Shown in pieces: positions 26,201 through 41,200 of a stretch of DNA of 64,000 nucleotides (its first letter is position 1; every line of letters starts with the position of its first letter). The notes under the pieces were generated by a model. The model made no database searches, was not told where the DNA came from, and saw only the letters and a list, made by a program, of their open reading frames with translations. This DNA is from Rhyacichthys aspro (taxonomy: Eukaryota > Chordata > Actinopteri > Gobiiformes > Rhyacichthyidae), in NCBI GenBank assembly GCA_036850595.1, contig CM072165.1:13352609-13416608 (forward strand). The letters are read 5' to 3'. Both the position numbers and the translations under genes were made by a program.

Positions 26201-29200
26201 GCTAGGCACCTAAAGCACTTTACAATTGAGTCCATTATTCATTCACTCTGGTTGTGGTAAGCTGCCTCTCTAGCCACAGCTGCCCCGGGGTAGACTGACA
26301 GAGATGTAGCGCCATACAAGACCTACAACCACCACCAAACATACTCACACATTCCCACCAGTGCCACAGACACAGGAACAGAGCTGATGTTGGAGATGTT
26401 GCCGTCGGTGAGTCTTTTATAGTGTTTTAGTAAAGCTGTGCTCACTGTGTGTTTCTTGTTTAAACATCTGAATGATCTTTAGTGTTGAACAGACGATTTT
26501 GCATCCGATAAAACTTTTGGCATAGGAACAAATTAAAACATATTGCACCAATGGAACCTGGCAGAACTCTTGGTCAAAAGCAAATGCAAATTCATGGTTC
26601 TTTTTACTTATTCATTTTCATATTAATGTGTTTAGACCTGTGAACACATTAATATGAAAATGAATGAATGAACAATAGAATGTCCTTATCAAAGGTCAAA
26701 AATTTTGTATGTCGAAAATGAACAATAACAGAACAATAATAGTTACAATAATCAAAACAATCTTACGGACATATGCTATAACTTCGACACTTTTTTCTGT
26801 GGCAACCAAAAAGATTAAATTTGAGGCGTATGAGACCACCAAAAAGGCTGAAATGTGTCTGAAATTTAAAAAATAAATTCTCTTTGAACAAATTTACTAC
26901 AGTGCTACCATGGGAATTTTCAAAATCCTCCATTTAAAGTTATTAGGGACTATCAGACAACAAATATTTAGTTTGTTGTAAATTGACAAAATTTGGCACA
27001 CATTCCTTATTTGTCACTCACCCTAAGAAGTTTCAAAGATGCATGAGCTATGGGTCACCAGAAATTACTTGCATTAGATGAGAACAATTTAGTGCCGATA
27101 TTTTTATGATTAAGTCACATAAGCAGTATTTTTTCATACATTAGATGAGTGGGTGTTCACTTACAAAGCCGGCGCAGTGCTCACAGAAGGTGGGCTTGAC
27201 GTAGGTGGTCTCTGTAAAAGTGTGGATAAAACCCATCTTGCAGTTGAGCAGGGAGCTGGCTTTCATGAAGTAGTCGATCATCTCCTCTCGGCTGATCTTC
27301 CCGTCTCTGTCAGAGGAAAGTTTATGAGGCGCTAAGTTTCTGTTTGCACGATTTGAGAACAGACAAAGAAATCTTTTAAATTCTCACTGATTCTTGTCCA
27401 GTTCTCCAAACTTGCTGAGGTAAGGGAAGTTGTTCCTGATGGCCTCGAACTCATCTCTGGAAATGTGGCCATCGCCATCTGTGTCAAAGTTCTTAAAGAC
27501 TGACTGTGTGGAGACAAGTGGAAAAGTGGAAATGACATCAGATAGAGAGAAAAAGAGATGATTTTGCCATGATTTGTATTTGTATGTATTTGTAAGTATT
27601 TATTGACTCATGTGTGATGCAATGCAATATGTAGTTTTATTGGCCAATGATAATTGAACACTTTTGATCTGTCAGCATCAATAAACAACCTCTTGTGATT
27701 GATTTAACAATTTAAGTACCTCTTTTTTACCGTTGTTACTGTTACTGTTGTTTCTTCCCTTCAAGGGTCACCACAGCAACAAATCTGCCTCCATTTTGAT
27801 CATTTAAGTACAATGTGTATAAATATTGGTCTTTCACATTATATTTAATATATTATATGCATTAAATACCAGTAGAAATTGAATATTCCCACAGATGAAA
27901 ACAAGGGGCCCCCAGTTCCAAAAGCTCTATGTTCCCTAACCCTAATCCACAAATCTGAGCAGTTTTTGGATAATCCTGATTCCAGATGCACACACATTTT
28001 TTATTTTTTTTAATTCACAATTTAAGTCAATTAATGCATGATTTACACCAATATAACATTTAATCGTCCTACACCAAAACTGGAAACAACAATTATTTCC
28101 ATTATTAACTCTGGAGGAGGTTTAATTACTATAGTATCAGTACGTTTTACTGATACTAAAGTTGAAAAGAAGGCAACTGGGCATGTTTTGTCGCTCATCC
28201 AAGGGACAAAATTCTAAAAAACCTAAAAAAGAGAAATTTTTTAAGATGGGGATAGGGGAGTTACCAGGCAGCAGTGTACGAGTTAAGTAGACCAAAGATC
28301 CTCTGTTTCCAAACTACATCCAGTTACCTTCTTTTCAACCCTTCATGACTGAGAACCTACACAGACTTCTGTAAGTTTTGTCACAATAAAAGGGAAAGAC
28401 TCTCTGCTGAGCGCGCTGTACCAACAAGCTAAGCTAAGTTTACTTTAAACCTTGTCGGTGCAACTGCGCACCACTCAGTACGTTTACATAGAGAGCTTAC
28501 AGATGCTCACGGCTCAACTCATCCCTGTCTTTTCTCACTTTGTCTGAGTTTACCGCACAAGACAGAATGGAATTACTAATAGTTATAAGCTACAGTAGAC
28601 TTTAATTTTCCTTTTTAATTAAAAATGTTATTTGGATGTTTATCTCTCTCCATAACTGTATTGTAGAAGAATTGTTTTTGTGATTCTACCCATGCTCTAC
28701 ACCTTACCTTAACCATGCCTCAATATTGCAAGTGACATCTTTCCAATCATTGCAGTTTTCCACAACAATACATCATATTGCATGATTCCCTGATCTCAGC
28801 TAACCCTAGTTACCATGGGGACCAACCTAACCCGAACAACACTCGTTCTGTCTTCTCTGCACAGATAACAAAAAACATCGTGTGAAGCGGGTTTAATGGC
28901 CTCCAAACCAACCTCCACCATCTTCTCTATGTGCTTCTTGATGATGGTGGGGTCGGCGTTGGGTTTGACCGACACGGCCCAGTCATCAATCATGGCGGGC
29001 TTGGGCTCAGGGGGAGGCGTGGGGCTGGAGTTCTGCTGCAAAAGTAATGAAAAAACACAATAGTAGAAAGGTCAATATCAGCCAGGAAGGGGAGAACTGT
29101 CACCTGAGCCAGAAAAACAACATGCAGTCACAGCTGAATACATTAAGAACAGGAGTGACATATTATAGGTACCACAGGTTTGCGAGGCTCTCTCTGTAGC

Positions 29201-32200
29201 GACATTTGGTAGATCTCTTCCTCGGTGTGGTACTGGTCCAGAGAGACCTGCAGAGGACAGTGACAGTGAGGGAGGGTTACATTAAGCTGCAGTCAGTCTT
29301 CATTAGAACCACTGTGACATGTGGTATTAGACTTATTCCAGCATGTTCATCACGTAACTGAAAATCAATTCAAAAACATGCATTGATACCATAAATGATG
29401 AACGGGATAAAAGGTCGTGTGCAGGGATAAACTCTACAGATGTGTTTTCCTATTTGTAGCTGTAACACACCACCCAGGTCTTCTACCCAGCACTTACTAA
29501 CAGTTACCCCTTCTCATCTCAAAACCAGTGGCGTGCTAACCATTAGCCAAAGGTAGGCAAACGTGTCTTATCACAATAACAAAAAAACACATATTCAGCT
29601 TCTTTTCTTGTTTGAAGTATTGCTATATGACAATTGTGGAGGGGCTACAGAAGGTACATTAAGGCAGACGTGTGGAAGTCATTGCCCCTAAACTCTGGAA
29701 CAACCTCCCACTCCATATTAAATGCTCCACTTCCACTGATGACTTTAAAACTCTGTTAAAGACATCTTTTAAACCTGGCTTTTAGTATAGCTTGAATACA
29801 ACTTTTATTTATTTTGACTATGGGTTTTATTTTATTTCATATACAGTTGTTGTGTATTTAAGCGTGCCTTTTAAATCTTTTCAATGTTTTAAATTTATTT
29901 ATTTTATTGCTTTCTCAATTTCTGTGTTTCTCTTACATTTCTGTGACGCACTTTCGCTTAGCTTTTTTTTCCTTTTTTTTCTTTTGAAATGTGCAATACA
30001 AACAATAAAGTGGCCTGGCTTCTTTGAATATTTGAGGTGTCTTATATGACCTTGTGGGAAAAAGTACTAGTTAATGTGTTAAATAAAAAGCAGACCAGCA
30101 GCTAGCGTGAAGTATGTGCAGGCATAGAAGGCCACAACAACAAAAGAAACTCATTTAAATACCTCTTTTTCACTTTGCCAGGCAGGCTTCTTTAAAGAGG
30201 TCATGTCTCATACTGCCCTTTCACATGAAGAAAAAACAGTGTGTGATGTGTTAATATAGTGTATTACCTCAAATAGTACAGGAAGACTTACTACAAGCTT
30301 ACTACAATATTTTCTTGCACGAAGATAAACTTATTTCTACAAGTTTTCACCTCTCAAAGCAAAGGTTTTGGGCCCCCAGAATCTACCAGCCCCGGACCCT
30401 ATTGGTACATAAAGGCGACCCTGCCTACACCGGCTCTATTTGACGACTGTTGTGTTCTTCTAATCCTTCAGACTTTAGTATTTTGTTATTCGAAGTTGTA
30501 TGAGTTTGTTTGAAGGATATTCTTTTTGGCGTCAAGTCACCCTGAGTACTTTTGAGTGATGTATGTTTGATAAAGAATAATGGTAGCAATGAATTGAATG
30601 CATTTGTTTTCCCTAACACCATCAACCGCCACTGCTTTTCCTTCATTACATTTACTTTGAATGTAACTGTTAAGACATCTCTCTTTGAGTATGCATTAAA
30701 TCAACTCAAGAAGTAATTAAGATGTTTTACTTCTGCTTTAGTCATTCTCACTTAAACAAACAGCAGTTTTAATGGAGCTCAGACCTGGCCTTTTCACCCA
30801 CTTCTTCATCATCAGCACTGTCACTCAAAAAACTCTTTTAGCAGAAGAGAAAAAGGCTTGTATTAATTGTTTAATTTCCATGCTCATTCTATAGATTAAA
30901 TGTGTCTGATCTGCACAAGATAATTCAATTTCTCTCAGCCTGTCAACGCAAAATGACATTAAGATGTTGTAACGTAGTAATAACGTGATGTATCTCTAAA
31001 GGTCTAAGGTCTAAAGGCTAACTGCCACATGCTATTCTCTTAAGCTAATTGAGTTTCCTGGCTCTTATTGACTTTAAGCAGCAAGTGCGGAAGGTTAGCT
31101 GCAAATTCCTTTGGCACGTTCAGAAAAGAGCCATTGCAGAAACAGGTGGCAGCGAGGTTTGCTTATTTTAACTCGCTTGAGTAAAGTCGATGAGCGCTGG
31201 CATGAGATAATTAGCTATTGACTCTGTCCAACATGTTCCCCGGTCCTTGTTTTTTCACTTAAAAAAGGAAGGCGCAATCTCACATGAACACCTGCTGCAG
31301 GATTGAATAATCAATCTCATGGGGAATAAGTTCTCCAACGCAAATGGACTCAGTGCCATATTAGTTTAGTTTAACACCACCGCAGTATGAAGTGCAGGCA
31401 GAGAAGTACTCCAAGCCTAACTCTAAAGCCAAATAATGAGCTGAACAGTGTTGATTTATAAATATAAAGTGTGTAAGAAGAACTCATCTTTAAGCCACAA
31501 GACAACTACAACATAAGACCTTAAGACGGAAGGATTTTAATAAATAAGAATGTTCAGCGGCAACTCATAACTCATTTTAATGCTTTCACACACAAGCATT
31601 GTTTTTTTATGAGAAATGTGGTACAACACAGATTAGACTGACACTGTCATAATCCGCTCCATGTCTTGCCTTTCACCTCTGACCCTTGCCTCGTTCCCTG
31701 TCACCCCTCTTCATCTAATTACCTCCGCCTGCACTCACAGCTACATGTCATTACCCCTCACGATTTAAGCCTTGCCTTTTAATTCATTCACTGCCAGATT
31801 GTTTTCTCCCCTGGCAACACTTTCCAGGACGACTTCCTCAGTCTCTTAACCTGGTCCGGACCTGCCTGTTCCTGCTGCCACCTGCTCCTGCTTTCCTCAA
31901 GGTATTTGTCTTGGACTTCCTCCTTTGTTGTTGCTGCTTGCCTGTTTTTCTGTAGTTACTACCTACCACACTTTCATTCATTCAATAAAGAACACTTTCA
32001 GCTGCATTTGGGTCCCTTGGTCAGATCCAGTTTTTAAAAAAGGTACAATGATCAAGTGTCAACGTGGTGACATTCATGTGATCGGAAAAAGTGATAGAGA
32101 TTGAGAAAATTGAGTTTCAGTCTTACAAAATACACATGTGGTAAATTGTTAGTGTGTATTTGTACACTTTTCACAGAATTAAGTGAATATTTTGGTGATG

Positions 32201-35200
32201 ATAAGCTTTCCTCCCTCACATCATGAACACTTTTGTGGATTAACTAGGTTCTCTCTGTGTGCTCCGATTGTCTTCCACCATCAACATGTGAATGAACAAT
32301 GAGCTTGTCGGAAAAACAACTCCCTACCCACTTCAGCGCCTAGTGCACTTGGTGTCTAGTGACCTTCACAGATTGATGGAGTTCCCCTCATCACAGTGGA
32401 GGGGTTTTGGATGCTCTCCCATTGCTCTGACAGAAACAGGAACTCTCGCACCCAGCGCAAGTGGGAACTAATGATTATCTTCTGAAAAACGTTGCTGGAA
32501 AGTAGGGTTTAGAGTTTTGATGGTGCACCAGAGATACTCCCAAAAACATTTTTGATCTTAAATGTCTGGATTTTTCCCAGACCAGTTAATTCATATGTGA
32601 CCTTAAAACTGTACTCCTTACTTGATAAATTCCAGCACGAAAACAGAAAACAAAGCTGCTTTTATCATAAAACCTTATGGTCTTTCATTTGCGATTATTG
32701 TTTTTCTGTCAAAATCATCAACCAGACAAAGCCTTAAATCAAACTGTGGTGCGTCCAGATAAAAATGGGCTGGTTTAAACCTGTTTCATTTAAAAATGTA
32801 GTCGTAGTTTAGACCTGTTTATCGTTGATTTAGTTAGTTTAGCTCCTGCTTTGATGAGTTGAAGTTAGTCCAGAGCCTTGTGTTTCTTTATGTAATGTCT
32901 TATTGAGTTTATACTTTTTACTATGTCAAAAGCATTCATATATCCCACATTATAAAGTAGTAGTATTATTTTAGGCCATGTTTGCTACCTTTAAAGTTCA
33001 TCCTCTACAGTCAGCCTTAAATATGCTTTGGTATATTTTGTATCTGACTTCTCTTATTCTCACAGGTGATATACATTTGGAGTTATTGCACTGCTTTCTG
33101 AATCAGTGCTTCCCAGCTGGTTCCCTACAGTCCGTCTGAGCACCAGCCAATCAAATCACAGCTGAACAAAGTCTGCTGATCAAACACACTGCACTTCACA
33201 CAGGCCTCCTCCTTCTGCTGTCTCAAATCTAATGAATCCTGCCCAAATGCTTCCATCTGCAAACTTTCAAGCAACTTTTCTCGACTACTTTTCCCGTCTT
33301 TGCACTCACCGTGAGCAGGTTGAGCAGGTCCATGTTGGCGTCGATGTTGGGCGGCATGTTCTGGATCAGCGCCAGCTCCTGCAGGATGGCGTACAGCTGC
33401 TGGGTCTTGGCCAGGTTGACCCGGGTCTTCTCTTTGTCGGCCCAGTCCGGCAGCGCCACGTGGACCGCGATCAGGTCTTTGAGGTGGACGCCGAGGATCG
33501 GGAAACGGAAGCCCGAGCACTCCGAGAAACGTTTGCGGTACTGGCTGTAGTTTCCGCACGATGTCACCAGCTCGATCAGGCTGTTGAAAATCTGGAAGTT
33601 CGTGTATAAAAGACAATGTTTAGATCATTCAGGAAGACAGAGAAAACGCATCAGTCTGTATGTAGCAGTACAAGCGCATGAGTTAACACAGCACTTGTTT
33701 AGCCGTATGTGGCAGTGGAATGTACACACAGTGGCTGCTACATTTCAGCTCATCTGTTAACATATACATTGCGCTTTAAGTTTTACAGTCCACAGTATTT
33801 AAAGTGAAGTCATTTGCCTCCTTAGTTCTCCTTATTTTATGGTGACATTTTAGAGCAATAGTAGGGCGAAGGTTAATGTTAGCATTTGGTCATTGGATTT
33901 GGAAAAGGTAACACGTTTACATGTGCTATAAATATTGTGACACGCTTATTTATCGTGTTCAAGTTTGACACTATCTAATTATAATTCCTTATCGTGACTT
34001 TACTGCAATGCTTGTTTACATTTGTTTTACAGACCCTTCCACAGGCAATTTCATTAAAGAGATGCACACATCGTGGCAACAAAAACAGCAGGATTTCCCA
34101 TTCGTTTATAGGAGTTCAAAAAATCATATTAAAGATTAAGAAAAATCATCTTGTCTCTTGAGGTAACTTTGGGGTTAGGCCTGTGTTTTTGGACAAAGCT
34201 GGTTTATAGAAACAGATCACTGAATGGCTAAACTGCTCCAGAGTCAAGTCAAAATCCAAGCAGATAGATATAGAAACCAGACAAACTGACCAATCAGCAA
34301 TGAGAAACACATTGCCAGTGTGGATGAGGATTAGGGGTAGACACTGTTCAGAGAGAGAAACTAGGAAAAAAAGGAACTTCTTTAAAAAGAGTTTCTTAAT
34401 CTTAATGGTATTTTTCTGATTAAATAAAGTTAAAAAAAAAAATTGTGCACCCAGCGCAAGTAGTAACTAATGATTATCCTCTGAATAATGTTGCTGGAAA
34501 ATAGGAAGATATTTAATGCATATTTGATATGTTGATGAAGTGTGCACAAACATCACACACACAGTGAGTACCAACTTTGGCCAGCAACATTAAAAGCACC
34601 GCGTATCAAGTTGTAACTCAACTCTCATTGACATGTGTTTGTTCATTCAATGCCGACACGGCCTCTTTCCAGTGAAAGTGCTCACAGCTCCACAGAGAAA
34701 CCCAGTTAACTGAACAAATGATTAATCTGCTTTGTGATACCACTGATCCAGACCAGGATTGTTAGGGTTTGTCTAACTAACTGTGTTTACCATTAGTAGA
34801 TGGAGAAAGAATGCTCAAAAACCTTCTGTCACATATTTCTGCGTTCAGTGTTACAACACTTGGACAAAATGGCAATTAACACCTGATTTGAGATAAAGCT
34901 GGACCTTTCACACAGTTCTAAAGCCATTGACAATAAAAATGAATGGACCATGTGATGTGATATTGTCCTTAACAACTTAAACGGACCTGGAGAGCCATCG
35001 AAGTCAGCAGCACATAAGTTTATGTGGCCACAAATGGTGCATAGTTAATATAATATTTGCAATGTAAAGTAGTAAAACATTATAGGTCTTATAGTGAGCC
35101 ATCGCTGTTTTTCCCTCAGGCTCAAAGTTGGATTTTTTTATTGGTTAATAAGGTTTATCTGCCCTGATTGCCACCATGTACAGTTGGCTTTTGTTCATGT

Positions 35201-38200
35201 TTTTGGCCACAGAGCCCTTATGTGTCACCCAAGGCCATGTACTTCCTATATATCATTCTGTCTGTAGAGTTTTACTGTAAACTCACCTTGTTGGTCTCTG
35301 CGCTGATGTGGGCCTGAGTGTCTTTGAGCCTGGAGATGGAGCTGTTGCTGAGTCCGCCCACCACTGCCATCAGTGTGTTGAAGTTCTGCAACTGGAGCAG
35401 CTTCTGTGGACGGAATAACACACAAATATTAAAGAGGAGGTGCCGCATAGCAAGTAATCCACTGCCACGTTTCATGAAAGAGAAAAGGTGGTGTAGGTTA
35501 ATAAGTTCCAGCGTGTTCCTGCCGGTATATGTCAGCAGCATGCTAACACTTTGTGAATGGCACTCCGCGGGGCTCCACGCTGGCCTTCAGCCCGTGTGGC
35601 GTCTCGCTCGGAAATCAATAGGGCTGCAGCTGTGTGGGAGGGCCGCCAGAGGAGATCATTGGATTCAGTGAACACCCTTTGGAATCAGTTCAGGCAAATC
35701 AGAATGGAAGGGAGCACAGAGGCGGACACTTTGGCTAAGTGGAACGTCTCTAGAAGTATGCATGTGTAACCCACCTAACATTTAACTCACTTTAATGTGC
35801 AAATGATTATGTTGTTGTATACATGATGTTATACCAATGTAAAGCCAGCATATCACAGTCTAGGCGCTACTAATTTACAAAGGGCCATCTTGTTCTCTGT
35901 TAGAATGGATGTAAAGCACCACTGCATTTATAAGTACTGTTTACTGAGCTTTCATTCTAAAATTGAGTTAACAGGTACTGAAGTTTTGTGTTATTATTCT
36001 CCAGAGAGTGTCTTTACCTAGCTAGGCTAACGAGACTTGTGTTACTGTGGACTGGGCTGTAAACCGGATAAACTTTAATAATAGATGTTTTGTATTTATG
36101 GCAAATTGCATTCTGAAAAAATGTGAAGAAATGTGAAGACTCAGCTCAGTGAGAAAGAAAGAACTTTTTGCTAATGTGATAATTTGAGAATAAGCTAGTG
36201 TAGACAGTTTTCATTTGATAAGAGTGACATTGATGTTATTCTTAGCCTATAAAGTTTTGTTTGCTTGTTTTTACCTGGACAGAGGACCAGCAGATTTTTA
36301 ATGCCTCTCATCGCAAACAGATAAGCAAAATATTACACCATAAAACATATTATTCAGTTATATTAAATGAATTTGGGAAACTTTTTTATTTTTTTGACAG
36401 CTTCAGAGCCTTTTTGGTCTCTCTGGGTTACCTTCATGTACTAAACAGAGAGCAAAACAAAAAACAAAAAAAACAGTGGACGCGAATAAAATGAAAAATA
36501 ACAACAACAAAAAAAACAAAAAACTATAGTGCCTTTTATAAGTGATGTTGTCAAAAACTGTGTATTTTGTTGGAATTACCAGACGTTTTTGTTCATTTTA
36601 AATGGGAAAAAACTACAGCCAGTAAAAAAAGAAATAAAAAAGTTTTTAGACAAAGTTAATTGCTTGTATATGAGTAAGAAACTGAAAACTGAAGGATATG
36701 TTCATACAGCTACTCCCATATTTTTTACCCACTCACTAACAGCACACTATTTGCAACTAATGCTAACTTTTTCTTTGAAAATGTGTTGCAGTTGGCTTAA
36801 TTTACACAGCAAACTGGCTAAGGACTAAACAGAATGATGGTTATAAAAAATAAAAGATAGCCTACTAATGTGGTAGATTATTTCTTGTTAATTCAGGCTA
36901 CTTTATTTTTTTCCTCCTTGAAAAGAACCTAAGCTGACAACTTGTATTATTCAATGTTGGGATTAGTAGGCTAAATGTTATGTACATACTCACACACACT
37001 ACATATTTGAAAAGGGTCAGTCGACACAAAATGATGGTGAGATGAATTTAAATTAGCCTTTGTTAGCGTGCAGAAAGTTTCAAATGGTTGGAAACGTCCA
37101 GGTTGTAATGCGCTCGTAGCAGGAGGCCGAGATGGGACACATCCAACGCTCCCCGAGGGAAGATCTGCGAAATGTCAAGTGTGTCGAGGCTGCCTTCTGT
37201 GCTGTCTCCCAAATCAGATTGAACATAATTTGTGCCTCTGTGTGAGCTCGCACCGGGATCTGAATACCAACGTTTAGGCTCTTGAGTTTAGCAAAAGAAA
37301 GATTTTACTGGAAATCAATCGGGGATAGGAGAAGCTGAGCAGTTTCAAAAGTGCAGCATACTTTGCATGTTCTGTTGTGTGTAGCATGCTGTTCCAAAGA
37401 GCTCTTATCATCCACCATCAATATTTTACAAGTCTTCTCCGATTGATCACATGACACTTTGTCGGGATTTTGTGAATGGCAATCGTTATGACTTTAAAGT
37501 TCCGTCATAGTGAGATAATAAGTCTAATTTCTTGCACAAAACTTCTCCTGGTAAAGTGGACCTAGTCAAATATTGGGTTGTTATAAAAGTTAAAACATGA
37601 AGTACTAAAGAATATCCAGATACAATTCTTGCAAATACAGGAAGTTAATCCCTTTCTGGTCACATGAGGGGTCTGTCATGGTATTTGTGTTTTGTTTTTG
37701 ATTTTGTTTTGTTTTTTCTGATGTTTTTATTGAGGAAACACACAGACATTAAGAATTCACAGTTGTTTCCCTCACATTTTTCTCATTTTTTTCAATAAAA
37801 CAATAAAATAAAACAGTCAAAGCAAAAAGAGTTGGGGGGATTAATCACATGTATATGAAAGAGCTGCATTTATGATTCATTTTTTCGAAATTGCCCTTGG
37901 ATGAGAGTTTTAGCTTTTCCAACTTAAGCAATCACAGAACATTCTGGAACCAAAAAGAAATTGAAGGTACTTTGGAGGCTCTTAAGAGAAGAATATTAAT
38001 GTTCTTTAATACCACGTTTATCATTGAACTTTAAACCTTGGTATACCTTGAAAACGGTTATCGTCCCATGTCAGGTTATGAGCATGAAACTGTGCCATAC
38101 TGAGCCAACCCATACTGTACCACTCCAGTAGAAACACATCCTTGTAAACCTGAACTGCTGGAAACCTGAATTTCCATCTAGGATCACTGATCATCTATCT

Positions 38201-41200
38201 TTTTATTGAACGAGCACTTTTAAACCAATCAGTTGTGTACTGATTGGCATGGAAAGTGAGTTTTTGAGATAACATTACCACTGTATTTATATTGGCTGAT
38301 AGAACAGACATAAAGAAAGAAGGGGCACCTGTAGCTGTATGTCTCTTACACATAAAAATCCACCTGCCTTCCAAAAATGAAAAAGTCTTTAATATCAAGG
38401 CCGGTGTGCATCTTAAAGGCTCTCTGCTGAGGCCTCCTGAGTGGAACCCTGTCGGGGTGTGGGACACTGTGGAGCACTGACAGAAGGTGAAGAGACCTGC
38501 TGAGAACCTGCTCAATAAATCATAAACAAGTCAAGATTCTTCTGCAGATGAATGCAAGCATGAATACATTGTCTCGGTGGTCTTTGACAGACCTATGCAT
38601 ACTTAAAGTTAACATGAAGATAGTATCAGGTAGACACTGGTTACAGTAAAGGCCATGGTGCCATTTTAGGAATGTCTCTCCAGTTAAAGCGTGACAGTAT
38701 CTATTCACACATTCTCATAGGGCCACTTGGTAGCTTTGCTTTTGAACTGGTGACAGTGGACTAGATTCAATTCTGACCTGTGGATAACCTTTAGAAGTAA
38801 ACTGATGAATAACAGACAGACTTATGAATGGGTGAGCCATGGGTATAACTCTACTCATACTGAGGTTGTATTCTTTCAGGAAGCAAAAGCACACTTGATT
38901 AAGGGTCTTTTTAAATTTATGACAAAAAACGACATAAATTGCTGCACCAAAGAGTTTATAACAATGTGTGACAGCTAAGGTAGCGCCTCAGGGACATAAT
39001 TCAGGGCTACCAAATCACGACTGTGAACCTGATTCATTGACCATTTAATTTTTACTTGTCCTAGGGCAAGTCAGGTCCGGGGGCCAATCATGGCACAAAC
39101 TTAGATTTTATGTGACCCTTAGTTTCAATGATAAAGTGTATTGTTTATGGCCCCAGCAGCAAGTTCAAATTACAGTTTCTGTTAAAACCTGTTAAAATCC
39201 AACTAAAACCTGTTTGAAACCAACAAGTCTGTTTAAATTGGTCTAAAACCTCTTAAAATCCAACTGTACTTGTGGAGTAAAAGATTGTCGGCCTTTGAAG
39301 ATTTTCCTCTGACCAAATGTGGCCCTCTTTGCAAAAAGTTTGGACACCCCTGTCCTAGGGTGTAGCTAGAGAACCTTGCAAGATGACCTACAAATCCATC
39401 AAATTACCTCATGTTCATGTTAAATCGAGTTACGATTTCATCTGTTGACGACCTACCAATTTGGAGTTTTTTTGGTTGGTGTAGTTCTATGCTCAGTTTG
39501 CTTTGCCCCTTCAACTCACTCGAGTGTCGAAATTGTGATATGACATTTTTGCCACATTGCCCACCCCTTCTTGACACACATCAGCCAATGAGCACACAGC
39601 GGGGTCTTTACACCTAGCGACATGAGGTCTGTGACTGGACACAGCGTCAACAGCTCACAAAGCACTGGGAACACATTGGATGCAGCTAGAGCTTGGCATC
39701 AGACCTAATGCACAGAAAATATTAATAATGTGGACAAAAACTCACTTAATGTTGGCTTAATCACTTTGGTTATGTATGTAAATATTCCCAATGGCAATAG
39801 AGAGCTGCATGAAGGCTTCTGTGATGGCTTCAAGGCACTTTTCGAATGGCAAAGGCTAAGAAACGTCCACCCTACTGGTTTCTTCAACATTTAATGCCAA
39901 ATCCTGGAGTGGTATTACAGGAATCAAGGAGTAATCAGGACTTAAACACTTCAAAAAAGATAATAAACTTATCAATACATGAGTGATTCTCCAGCACGTC
40001 TAATAAAGTCAAAATGAAAGATGTCAAGAGGCTGTCTTCATAACATGCTAATACCTCCGAAGCCTAATAAAATCTCTCCCATCTGCGTTATTGAGAAACC
40101 TAATGAGAAATGGCTGCCGCTCTGTTGCTCCTTGGTGACCTTTTCGGTGTCTCACTCTAATCTCTACCTCGCGCCCCTTCAAACGGCTCCGAGCCTGAGT
40201 GCCGAGGACCGACCTGTGCCACGCGGATGAAGTGGCTGATGACGACGGCTCGCTGCTGGGCCGTGGGCTTGCTGAGCACCATGAGCTGGATCCACTGGGA
40301 GACACTGTTAAAGAGAGTGATGAAGCGCTCCAGGATGGGATTATCCACCGTGCAGCCGTGCATCACGAAGCTGTGGTAGTCCTGGAACTGGAAGAGAAAA
40401 CCAAGACCGTGACTGAATTGCAGCAGACTTACAGTGTGCTGGTATTTTTTGAAACATTCATTATGCTTTTCACTTTTTCACAAAACAAAAGAATATGAGA
40501 ATAGCTTTCTTTTCCTGGAATATGAATAGCAAATATTATAGAAATGACTTAATTCATCCTGGTGAGAGATATGGGACTGTTTAGCAGAGTTAGCTTTTAA
40601 TGAAATTCATTTTTTATCCGTCTTTAGACACAAACTCCAGCCTAAAGAGCCGTAAGCGCTAAATGCAATTATCGTAGAGTCTGTCCTTTTATGGGTGAAT
40701 GACTTGGTATACACTCTGCTCCATTTGTAGTATTAAAATTCTGCAGTGGTGTAACATGAGGCTAGTGTTCAATTGTGAATCATATATATGTTGTGTTCGA
40801 GCCTTAATATTCTCATATACCATAACTCTACAAAGACAATATACAAAGACAGAACATCTCTGAAAAAGACCAACCTATAGTAACATTAGAGTTAGTGCCA
40901 TGAAAAAATAGTTGCCCTCTTTCTGATTTCTTAGTTTTTTGCACATTTGTCACACTTAACTGTTTCAGATCATTAAACAAATTTAAATATTAGACAAAGA
41001 CAATTCAAGTAAACACAAAATGCAGTGTTGTGTAAAAGTGATTTTACTTATTAAGGGGAAAAAAGCTATCCAAACTTACCTAGCCCTATGTGAAAAAGTA
41101 GTAAGTAATCAAATGTTTGAGAAAACAGGCAGTGAGTCTTTCACATTGCAGTGGAGGAATTTGGCCACCCTTTTTTTCAGATTGTTTTTCGCCATAAACC

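Noticed and set aside
33125..33616. 163-residue minus-strand frame and plus-strand frames over exon 8
   Set aside because: Out-of-frame shadows; the real exon is 33310-33591 in the frame with FPILGVHLKDL.
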